From Muribaculaceae bacterium (GTDB lineage Bacteria > Bacteroidota > Bacteroidia > Bacteroidales > Muribaculaceae), in NCBI GenBank assembly GCA_022510385.1, contig JAFLTQ010000003.1:1-64000 (forward strand): 64,000 nucleotides of DNA. Reading direction: 5' to 3'. Below the pieces are notes generated by a model that had not been told where the DNA came from, did not search any database, and was given only the letters and a program-made list of their open reading frames with translations. Both the position numbers and the translations under genes were made by a program. Below are positions 37,881 through 45,652 of this stretch, in pieces (positions within the stretch are counted from its first letter, which is position 1; every line of letters begins with the position of its first letter).

Positions 37881-39395
37881 ATGCAATCATTCAGTTTTAA
37901 ATCAAATTTTGATGAGAATCAAAATGTTGAAAAACTAATAAAAGAACGTAACCGCAAAATCGCCCGTCAACAGGTGATTTTCGCCATAATTCTCTTTATT
38001 ATCATCGGCCTGTTTGTCTGGTATCTTATCAGAAAGGGGATATACACTGAGTTTGACGGATATGTCCATACTGAATATAAAGATTACCGTGCAATAGAGG
38101 ATATCTATCTGTTTGACCAATATGCCGAAGAGGGGGATATTGTGGTGCCGGGCGACACTCTTTTCTCGTATACCTACGTGAACATATTCGGATCGGGAAA
38201 TGGCTCTCAACCCGACATCATTGTCAACGACCGAAATATGCGTCTGCAGCGAGATAATGCTTATGCAGAAGCAAGTGTGTTGAGAGTAAGGATTGCGGAG
38301 CTGGAGGCTCAGATAGCCCGGGAAGATCATAACATCAAGTTCGGGATGACCGATAATTCCCATAAGATGGATCTCGAGCGTCAGCTTGCCATAGCAAAAG
38401 CAGAATTGACCGCGACGCTCAACAAGGCTTACAGGTATGGTACCCTTCATAACGAAAATAAAAACATCATTGCCGGGGGCGCCCAATACGGAATCGATTT
38501 CTCAAATGAGCAATGGGGTCTAGACCACGCCCTTCGTACACTTTATGAGCAAAACGCTCCTATTATTCGTTATGCAATCGCTCAGGACACAGCTATTGTA
38601 ACCAAAAAATGGGCCACACCCTTCTCACGGGTATTTAAAAAAGAACATATTATCCAACTCGAAGACCTTAGTTTTGACAAAAGCAATGTCCAGGTGATTG
38701 CTTGGGTTCCTGCGGATGATATGGGAAAAATTAACAATAACACTCGTGCTGAAGTGATAGTAAATGATGATGTTTCCTTTATGGCGTCTGTCCAACTGTT
38801 GGGAGCTCGTACTGAAGATTTACCGGAGGAACTTCGCAACAATCTCTCTCACACCTATACCGCCATTATGGTTGTTTTTAGTCCTGACCGTGACCAAGAG
38901 TTGCCACTTTGGGCTATTGTAGACCGGGTGCCGGTGAGGGTCAGAATCAAAAATTATGAAAATGGTAAACGTGGAGACGGTTCCGACTATTGGTACATCG
39001 ACAACAATGGCCTCACCGAAACTTCCAAGAAATTCCTTGGAATGATGAGAGAAAAAAATAAAGGAAGATATAGATATCGTCCCTCTGATATCATATTGGA
39101 CCAAGATTTGCTTAATGAAAACGGGGAACTTACAATAATACCGCTTCAACCGGATTCCGCCTCGACAGAAGAGGCCACACCGGTTCAACCGTCAAATCAG
39201 GCTCCGAAAGCCAACTCGGCCACAACCGGTCAAAGTAATGAGGAATTTATATTCCATACAATCTCCTACGGAGAAACCTTGACAGGTCTGGCTCGTAAGT
39301 ATAATACCTCGGTCGAAAAAATTAAGGAATTGAATCCCGGGGTCGAGCAAAAATTCATTGCCGGCACTAAGATTAAGATTCCTCTCAAAAAATAA
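37881..39395 (+). CDS. HlyD-type membrane adaptor with C-terminal LysM domain
   Basis: The 504-aa protein has a basic cytoplasmic N-terminus, one transmembrane helix (about residues 32-50), then a periplasmic HlyD-like adaptor. There is a first lipoyl-like half (YAEEGDIVVPGDTLFSYTY), a coiled-coil hairpin (about residues 118-170), and a beta-barrel region around VQVIAWVPADDMGKINNNTRAEVIV. A Ser/Thr/Pro-rich linker (about 420-455) leads to a LysM module (456-504) with GETLTGLARKYNTSVEKIKELNP. LysM binds peptidoglycan or other GlcNAc polymers, and its fusion to an adaptor is unusual. The protein should bridge the inner membrane to the TolC-like protein and hold the complex to the wall, or bind the exported polymer. 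Confidence 0.82.
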   Translation: MQSFSFKSNFDENQNVEKLIKERNRKIARQQVIFAIILFIIIGLFVWYLIRKGIYTEFDGYVHTEYKDYRAIEDIYLFDQYAEEGDIVVPGDTLFSYTYVNIFGSGNGSQPDIIVNDRNMRLQRDNAYAEASVLRVRIAELEAQIAREDHNIKFGMTDNSHKMDLERQLAIAKAELTATLNKAYRYGTLHNENKNIIAGGAQYGIDFSNEQWGLDHALRTLYEQNAPIIRYAIAQDTAIVTKKWATPFSRVFKKEHIIQLEDLSFDKSNVQVIAWVPADDMGKINNNTRAEVIVNDDVSFMASVQLLGARTEDLPEELRNNLSHTYTAIMVVFSPDRDQELPLWAIVDRVPVRVRIKNYENGKRGDGSDYWYIDNNGLTETSKKFLGMMREKNKGRYRYRPSDIILDQDLLNENGELTIIPLQPDSASTEEATPVQPSNQAPKANSATTGQSNEEFIFHTISYGETLTGLARKYNTSVEKIKELNPGVEQKFIAGTKIKIPLKK

Positions 39396-39400
39396 TTATT

Positions 39401-40843
39401 ATGCCAACGACTCCAACATATAAATTCGTAACCAATTCAAGAAACCGTCGAATCTTGGTGGTCAACCGTCTGTTGTCTCCTACGCAGATCGAAGAAATTG
39501 AACATGAAGATTTCGACGCTATTTTCCTTAATGTTGCCAACCGCACCTATGAGGAAACCCGAATGATTTCAAGATGGCTCTCCCCCACTCGTGAGGGCAG
39601 AAGCTTCCTTAAACCACGTTTCGGCAATGTCGACATGTTGAACTATATGCGGCAGATGGCTGATTTCTTCGATGGTGTCTGTGAAAATCCCTTGGATGAA
39701 AATTTTGCGAATAAAATTGAAGAGATTTATCAGAATATCGAAAAATATGGCATTAGCCGAGACATAAACAGCGGTATCTCCACCACAACCCGACTTCTTG
39801 CCAATCTTGTGAAATATGACATCACAAGAGGTCGGCTCACTTTTACTAACCATGCCATTAAAGGGATTGCCCAAGGCTTTTCCAACAGATACCTTATGAT
39901 GTATGACTATCATGAGACGTTGCAGTTGGAAGAACGAATGAAGTTTGTGCAAAAACTTGAGGAACTGGGATATGCCGAGCGTACTAAAATTGTTGACAGG
40001 CTGCATATTTGCAAGGAATGTGGAGACTCTCATCTGCTTTTCATCGAATGTTGCCCGAAATGCGGGAACTCCGACATTCGTCAAGAAAGCATGATCCATC
40101 ATTTCAGATGTGCCAACATATCACCGGAATCAACTTATTTTAAGGATGGAGGTTTAGTCTGCCCCAAATGCCGGAGAACTCTCCGACATATCGGCGTTGA
40201 CTATGACCGTCCGGCCACTGTCTATACTTGCAATTGCGGCAACTCTTTCATGCATTCAAATATGAAGGTGGTTTGTACTAATTGTTTGAACGAATCCTCC
40301 CCGGAAGAGTTAACCCCCATTGATGTTGTGGAATACAAGCTTACTCCAGCCGGAATTAAGGCTTTCGCCTCAGATGAAGCTATTTTCCAACTTGAAAGCA
40401 CCGACATTTATTCAGGACGCTCTACCTTCGAAAACTTCTGCGAGTCAATAAGAATTTTCAATACTCTACCGAACTATGATAATCAGACAATCCTTGTTTT
40501 CCGTTATCATTACATCTATAACGGCACTCAGGAGGATTCGCAGGTTTTCGACGTGATGAGAAATATAATGATGCATAATGCAACTGTTAAACTGACGACT
40601 CAAGACAATAATTTCTATGTGATGCTCGTTGCTCCTACAAGTAAAATCGACAACGAATACAAATACGCTAAATCTAATCTTGACAGAATTTTCACTGAAC
40701 TCTCAGAAGAAAATGACAGTTTTGATGCCAAATGGTTAAAGACTTATCGTTTTACCCGCGATCAGGATCCGGAAGAATTTATAAAGGAATTCAGTGAAGT
40801 CATTGAGGAGAATACCCTCGAAAACCTGCATGAAAATGCTTGA
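39401..40843 (+). CDS. Multi-zinc-ribbon protein of unknown function (TackOD1-like)
   Basis: The 480-aa protein has no signal peptide and is predicted cytoplasmic. An N-terminal receiver- or sensor-like region (residues 1-95) starts RRILVVNRLLSP. Residues 204-295 hold a dense array of Cys pairs: CKEC, CCPKC, CPKC, CNC and CTNC, which should bind two or three zinc ions. This resembles the predicted metal-binding TackOD1 domain described from archaeal signalling proteins; I make that match from memory. The C-terminal 140 residues have an alternating alpha/beta pattern that could be a degenerate GGDEF-like fold, with no GGDEF motif. Its position, 5 nt after the adaptor and 48 nt before the synthase, suggests it regulates polymer synthesis. 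Confidence 0.6.
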   Translation: MPTTPTYKFVTNSRNRRILVVNRLLSPTQIEEIEHEDFDAIFLNVANRTYEETRMISRWLSPTREGRSFLKPRFGNVDMLNYMRQMADFFDGVCENPLDENFANKIEEIYQNIEKYGISRDINSGISTTTRLLANLVKYDITRGRLTFTNHAIKGIAQGFSNRYLMMYDYHETLQLEERMKFVQKLEELGYAERTKIVDRLHICKECGDSHLLFIECCPKCGNSDIRQESMIHHFRCANISPESTYFKDGGLVCPKCRRTLRHIGVDYDRPATVYTCNCGNSFMHSNMKVVCTNCLNESSPEELTPIDVVEYKLTPAGIKAFASDEAIFQLESTDIYSGRSTFENFCESIRIFNTLPNYDNQTILVFRYHYIYNGTQEDSQVFDVMRNIMMHNATVKLTTQDNNFYVMLVAPTSKIDNEYKYAKSNLDRIFTELSEENDSFDAKWLKTYRFTRDQDPEEFIKEFSEVIEENTLENLHENA

Positions 40844-40891
40844 TATTTAATTATTTATACCATAACTTTTTATCCTCTCTCAGTTTCCGAA

Positions 40892-42265
40892 ATGGAATGG
40901 TTAACTATTGTAATAAGTCATATTGTCGGTGGTTTTAATTGGTTTGTCAACCATATCCTGATGATATATTACGACATTGAGATGTGTTTCTCTCGAAATG
41001 TCGACCTCGACACACTTCTGACTGTATATTGGTTTTTATTTCTCATAGAGTTTCCGCGCTACTATCTTCTGGAAATTTTTCTTGCAATCCGATATGCAGT
41101 CTTGAAACCATTCAGGCGTAAACTGGATGACAAAGCACGTATGGTGCTATTTGCGGAGAATCCCCTTGTGTCGATACTCGTGCCGGGTAAAAATGAGGGA
41201 CGCCATATTTTTAAATTGGTTCAAAGTCTTAAGGAACAGACTTATCAGAATTATGAGATAATAGTTGTAGACGATGGGTCAGATGATGAAACCCCGTATA
41301 TATGCCGGAATCTTGAAGAACGCGGTTTCATCCATAAATATATAAGAATGGCTGAAAGAGGCGGGAAAGCCGGGGCAGCCAATCTCGGAGCAAGCTTTGC
41401 ACAAGGGAAATATATAGTGCATTTGGATGCAGACTCATCATTAGACAGAAATGCAATCGAAGAAATCCTGTTGCCTTTTTACACTAATTCAAAGGTGAAA
41501 GCGGTAGGAGGTTGCGTCAAAGTTAGAAATGCCGATGCAACAATCTGCACCTCCCTTCAGGCCCTTGAATACTTAAAAACCATCATGGTTGGCAGGATGG
41601 TGACCAGCGAATTAGGAATCTATCACATTATCTCTGGAGCTTTCGGAGCTTTTGAGCGAGAAACTTTGGAGAAAATCGGATACTGGGATATCGGTCCGGG
41701 ACTTGACGGCGATATCACTCAGAAAGTCAGAAAAGCAGGATATAAGGTTGTATTTGCCAAGAATGCTATCTGTATGACCAATGTCCCTGAAAATTGGTAT
41801 AAACTATATATCCAGCGTCGCCGATGGTCGCGGTCACTTGTTAGATTCCGTCTCAGAAAGCATAAGGATATACTTCTTCCCAACCGTAACTGGAGGTTTA
41901 TCAACTGGCTGTCGAATATGGAAAGTATTTTCTTCGACTGCATTTGTAACTATATGTGGTTCTATTATCTGATTGGCCTTCTGTTTACATATACCGATCG
42001 TTTGCTGGAAATAATGGTAGTGGCCTGGTTGATTAGACTGGCATTCACTTTTATCGCTTTCGGTGTAATAATGCTCGTATCGGAACGACCACGTGAAGAA
42101 TTCCATTTAATAAAATATCTTCCATTGTCGACTTTCTATACCGGCTATTTCCTTAGAGTGACACGTTTGATAGGATACACGACGGAATTTTTCTTCTTCA
42201 ACTCCTACCGCGATAAATGGAATCCGCGCAAGACCTCTATATGGGCTCAAGCTGAAGTGAATTAA
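40892..42265 (+). CDS. Processive family 2 glycosyltransferase (polysaccharide synthase)
   Basis: The 457-aa integral membrane enzyme has hydrophobic N-terminal segments (about residues 4-26 and 42-68), a cytoplasmic GT-A domain, and at least three C-terminal helices. It carries the full D,D,D,Q(Q/R)xRW set of cellulose, chitin, hyaluronan and PNAG synthases: VVDDGS (Asp127), HLDADS (Asp179 and Asp181), LDGD (Asp272/274) and QRRRW (308-312). It is therefore expected to polymerise a nucleotide sugar and thread the chain across the inner membrane. No PilZ domain is present. The product is not readable from sequence. It ends the four-gene TolC/HlyD-LysM/zinc-ribbon cluster. Confidence 0.9.
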   Translation: MEWLTIVISHIVGGFNWFVNHILMIYYDIEMCFSRNVDLDTLLTVYWFLFLIEFPRYYLLEIFLAIRYAVLKPFRRKLDDKARMVLFAENPLVSILVPGKNEGRHIFKLVQSLKEQTYQNYEIIVVDDGSDDETPYICRNLEERGFIHKYIRMAERGGKAGAANLGASFAQGKYIVHLDADSSLDRNAIEEILLPFYTNSKVKAVGGCVKVRNADATICTSLQALEYLKTIMVGRMVTSELGIYHIISGAFGAFERETLEKIGYWDIGPGLDGDITQKVRKAGYKVVFAKNAICMTNVPENWYKLYIQRRRWSRSLVRFRLRKHKDILLPNRNWRFINWLSNMESIFFDCICNYMWFYYLIGLLFTYTDRLLEIMVVAWLIRLAFTFIAFGVIMLVSERPREEFHLIKYLPLSTFYTGYFLRVTRLIGYTTEFFFFNSYRDKWNPRKTSIWAQAEVN

Positions 42266-42435
42266 TCATGATATCCTAATTGCAATTCAATTTGGTTTGT
42301 TATGGCAGATAAGCATATTAATGTTGATAATCAATGAATAATCAGCGACAGAGGTCGTATGGTTAAAAAATCTTAAAATTTCATTCACTACATCAGTTTT
42401 GTCTCTGTCATACAACACATTTTATAAGTTTTTTG

Positions 42436-42443
42436 TAATTTTG
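42436..42443 (+). promoter_or_regulatory. Candidate -7 boxes upstream of the first propeller lipoprotein
   Basis: TAATTTTG at 42436-42443 and TATTTTTG at 42509-42516 both match TAnnTTTG, 142 and 69 nt before the gene. The second is inside an inverted repeat ATCAAA-TATT-TTTGAT (42503-42518). The 319-nt gap 42266-42584 otherwise holds only a 12-codon ORF at 42519-42557, too short to claim. The lipoprotein is thus probably transcribed separately from the synthase cluster. Confidence 0.4.
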
Positions 42444-42584
42444 TACCGAAATATATACAGACAGGAACAATACTGCGATAATCCGTAGATAAATCAGTCA
42501 TAATCAAATATTTTTGATATGTCAGGAAAAACGCTGAGTATTGTTATCTTAAGGTAAGCAAATTATTATTTTACATAAAAGAAT

Positions 42585-44219
42585 ATGAAAAAGCATTTTT
42601 ACGTAATCGCAGCCCTCTCCTTAAGTATGGCTGCTTGTACAAATGATGTTCTTTCTCCCGAGGATGAATCCCAAAACGTCCCCGATCAGGAAGCAACCTC
42701 TTCAGCTACAGTGCTGAAAACAGTAAAACTTTCATCTTTCGATGCCTCTCCGTCAAGAATCGTGCTCGAACCCCAAACTAAAACCTATCCTATTCCAGGT
42801 TCAATTTCCCTTTTTGCTACAATTCAAAACCTATCCAAGGAAACAGGGAAAATTAACGGATTTGCAAAAGAAGAAAGCGCAGATGGAAGATATCTTTCTG
42901 CAACTTGCGTTTATTTCGATAAAAATACAGGGACCTATTACGTCACATACCACATGCAAGGGAACAACTATAACACCGAGCTTGAAGATCAGACATCTGG
43001 TTTTATAGAAACATTCACTTTAGATGAGAATGGCGTTCCCACTGTTGGTAAAGTCTATCAGGCTAAAGATCCTTCACAACTTGATTTTGATTTCAATCAT
43101 CTCTTTTTTGATGATTTAAGCAACACGGATAACAACGGTAATTACAAAGGTAGCGATACAGGGACAAGAGTGATTGCCGTAGGTCACACTTCATCACCAA
43201 CATCCACAGGCAAAACTGATTATAAATCGATGATTGCCAAGCTCGACCTTAATTCAGAAGAGATTACTTTTGCTCCTGTTTTAACCGGTGAAAAGATTCT
43301 TGATGAAAACGGCAAATCTTTAGGCAATGAGGATGCAGGAGACGTGAACTGTGTTATCAGGAAATATAACTATTATTATCTTGCAACTCGTAAAGGTATA
43401 GCAGTACTCAATGCAACTCTTGACAACCTTTTCACTCCTATACCTAACTATAGTCAGGATCCTTCTTACCATGCTGTAGAGAACTCCACATACTTTGTTA
43501 GAACACCGGGATCTGCAAAGCATTTGGCTAATTATTATCCTGCTTATGGTTCAGGGTTCTCTTTCCTATACATAACTCAAGAGCATCCTAAAACATATGA
43601 CGGTAACTATTCTTTACCGGCAAGCATCATCAATTTCAGCATGAATGCAGGAGATGGTACACTTTGTGGTATGAACACATCGGGAGGAGGTGCATCAATA
43701 TACGACACTAAAGATTTTGACCTGACATCTTGGTCGACAGGTGTTAATCAATTTGCAATTCCAAATAATATTTCGCCGATTGACGGAAAGAATGTGCTTG
43801 CAAACTTGAATGGCAGATTATACGCATGTCTCGGCAAAGGTGGTTTATACGTTAGAAAGAATGTGAATACCTTAGAAGGAGATAAGTTGGTGGAAGAAAC
43901 AATAAAATTCTCTGACAAAAAAGATGGTACCGGATCACGTCCTGTAAATGGAGTATTCGTTGAAGATGTAGAGAATTATAATGACGGTTTCATTTATGTA
44001 GCTAACGGTGGATGCCTCACTATCCTCGATAGAGAAACACTGGAGCAAGTTGCAGAAATCAGCGTTTTTAAAGCCGGAGAAGTTGAAGATGCTTCAGCCA
44101 ATTATGTCCACGTATATAAGACTAATAATTATACCGGGAAATGTCCGGACAGATTGGTTACAGTAGCATGTGGGCAACAAGGTGTAAGAGTATTTAAATT
44201 TGTTCCGCCGTCACGATAA
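42585..44219 (+). CDS. Lipoprotein with a predicted beta-propeller, paralogue of 45653-48073
   Basis: The 544-aa protein has a lipoprotein signal peptide (MKKHFYVIAALSLSMAAC), with acidic residues shortly after Cys19. The mature part is beta-rich with repeated blades, for example GFIYVANGGCLTILDRETLEQVAEI, resembling LVIVD-type propeller repeats. Several stretches match the lipoprotein downstream of the dehydrogenase gene: RYLSAT...YHM, DFDFNHL, AGDVNCV, and ISPIDGKNVLANLNGRLYACLGKGGL. Function is not recognised; surface glycan or protein binding is plausible. A strong terminator follows immediately (44242-44274). Confidence 0.75.
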   Translation: MKKHFYVIAALSLSMAACTNDVLSPEDESQNVPDQEATSSATVLKTVKLSSFDASPSRIVLEPQTKTYPIPGSISLFATIQNLSKETGKINGFAKEESADGRYLSATCVYFDKNTGTYYVTYHMQGNNYNTELEDQTSGFIETFTLDENGVPTVGKVYQAKDPSQLDFDFNHLFFDDLSNTDNNGNYKGSDTGTRVIAVGHTSSPTSTGKTDYKSMIAKLDLNSEEITFAPVLTGEKILDENGKSLGNEDAGDVNCVIRKYNYYYLATRKGIAVLNATLDNLFTPIPNYSQDPSYHAVENSTYFVRTPGSAKHLANYYPAYGSGFSFLYITQEHPKTYDGNYSLPASIINFSMNAGDGTLCGMNTSGGGASIYDTKDFDLTSWSTGVNQFAIPNNISPIDGKNVLANLNGRLYACLGKGGLYVRKNVNTLEGDKLVEETIKFSDKKDGTGSRPVNGVFVEDVENYNDGFIYVANGGCLTILDRETLEQVAEISVFKAGEVEDASANYVHVYKTNNYTGKCPDRLVTVACGQQGVRVFKFVPPSR

Positions 44220-44241
44220 CCAAGTGATATTTAAATATTTT

Positions 44242-44274
44242 AAAAGAGGCGTTTTTTCACACGCCTCTTTTTTA
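44242..44274 (+). terminator. Intrinsic terminator after the first propeller lipoprotein
   Basis: AAAAGAGGCG (44242-44251) pairs with CGCCTCTTTT (44262-44271) and is followed by more T. It separates this gene from the dehydrogenase, which has its own -7 box at 44291. Confidence 0.88.
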
Positions 44275-44290
44275 TGTCATATTATTTTAT

Positions 44291-44298
44291 TATATTTG
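44291..44298 (+). promoter_or_regulatory. Probable -7 box of the nucleotide-sugar dehydrogenase gene
   Basis: TATATTTG, a full consensus match, lies 26 nt before the start codon and directly after the preceding terminator; the -33 region falls in the terminator's T-tract. Confidence 0.55.
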
Positions 44299-44324
44299 CA
44301 ATTGGAAAAGTAGGCAAATAAATT

Positions 44325-45623
44325 ATGGCTGAAAATAAACACAAGATTGGCTTTGTAGGCCTTGGATATGCAGGGTTTCCGATGGCTTGTCTCTTTGCAG
44401 CCAAATATCCTGTAGTTGGATTTGACCTTTCCAAAAGGAGGATTGCGGAATTAAATTCAGGAGTGGATCATTGCGGAGATGTAACAAGAGAGGAGATCCA
44501 ATGCATGCTTGTTAATGGAGCCATCCTCACTAACAATATTTCAGATCTACAAGATTGTAATATTTTTATTGTGGCGGTTCCTACTCCTGTTGACCATAAA
44601 AACCGACCCGACCTATCCTACATTTCCGCTGCAAGCAAAGAGGTGGGTTCAATTCTCAAGAAAGGAGATATCGTTATATATGAAAGCACAGTATATCCGG
44701 GAGCCACTGAAGAGATTTGTGTGCCTGTGCTTGAAGAAGTGTCAGGTCTGAAATATAATGAAGATTTCTTTGTGGGGTATTCTCCGGAAAGAATCAATCC
44801 TGGTGACAAGGTTAACACACCGAAGAATGTTGTGAAAGTGACCTCCGGCTCAACTCCGGAGACAGCAAAGACGGTGAATGAGCTTTATAGCAATGTGCTG
44901 GGTAAAAATCTCACCTTCCCGGCTTCATCAATAAAAGTTGCTGAGGCTTGCAAGGTGGTTGAGAATGCCCAAAGAGACATCAACGTTGCTTTCATGAATG
45001 AAGTGGCTAAACTGCTAAATAAAATGGACATCGACACTAATGAGGTTGTTGATGCCATGAATACGAAATGGAATGCGCTAAACTTCCGACCCGGATTTGT
45101 CGGTGGCCATTGTATCGGGGTTGACCCCTATTATCTAATTGAGCTTGCCAAAATAAATGGCATTGACACTCGTTTGATGAATACTGCCAGGAAAATCAAC
45201 AATTCCATGGCTGATTATGTAGTAGAGAAGACTGTGGCAAAACTCCATGAAAAATTAGGAGAAGATATCAGTCAGGCTAAAATCTTGATTCTGGGATTCT
45301 CTTTCAAAGAGAATTGCCCCGACATCAGGAATACAAAAATATATGACGTCTATAGATTGCTGAAACATTACACCAAACATGTTTCCATCTATGATCCGAT
45401 AGTTGACAGTGAATTGGTACGAAATTTGTATCATGTATCCATTAGCACAAATCCTCGTCAGATTTCTCGATATAAATATGACGCGATTTTGCTCTGCGTT
45501 CCTCATAATGCTTTTAAGAACCTAAATATAAAGCAATTATGCAGCGACAAGGGATTCATCTATGACTTTAAAGGGTTTTTCCCTATTGACAAATGTGAAT
45601 CCTTGAACATTGAAAGAATTTAA
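44325..45623 (+). CDS. UDP-sugar 6-dehydrogenase (UDP-GlcNAc/ManNAc/glucose dehydrogenase family)
   Basis: The 432-aa NAD-dependent enzyme oxidises C6 of a UDP-hexose to a carboxylate in two steps. It has the Rossmann motif IGFVGLGYAGFPMA, the VAVPTPVD segment, YESTVYPGATEE, the ENAQRDINVAFMNE helix, and the catalytic Cys263 in GFVGGHCIGVDPYYL. The GHCIGVDPYYL form is typical of the WecC/WbpA/TviB branch that acts on N-acetylated sugars, more than of UDP-glucose dehydrogenase (usually CxPKD). It would supply an acidic sugar for the adjacent synthase or for capsule. It has its own promoter and is flanked by two paralogous lipoproteins. Confidence 0.88.
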   Translation: MAENKHKIGFVGLGYAGFPMACLFAAKYPVVGFDLSKRRIAELNSGVDHCGDVTREEIQCMLVNGAILTNNISDLQDCNIFIVAVPTPVDHKNRPDLSYISAASKEVGSILKKGDIVIYESTVYPGATEEICVPVLEEVSGLKYNEDFFVGYSPERINPGDKVNTPKNVVKVTSGSTPETAKTVNELYSNVLGKNLTFPASSIKVAEACKVVENAQRDINVAFMNEVAKLLNKMDIDTNEVVDAMNTKWNALNFRPGFVGGHCIGVDPYYLIELAKINGIDTRLMNTARKINNSMADYVVEKTVAKLHEKLGEDISQAKILILGFSFKENCPDIRNTKIYDVYRLLKHYTKHVSIYDPIVDSELVRNLYHVSISTNPRQISRYKYDAILLCVPHNAFKNLNIKQLCSDKGFIYDFKGFFPIDKCESLNIERI

Positions 45624-45652
45624 AGAAATTGTAAATTAAAGTAATTCAACTT

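Noticed and set aside
42519..42557. 12-codon ORF just before the first propeller lipoprotein
   Set aside because: It is too short to distinguish from chance and overlaps no conserved leader feature that I recognise.
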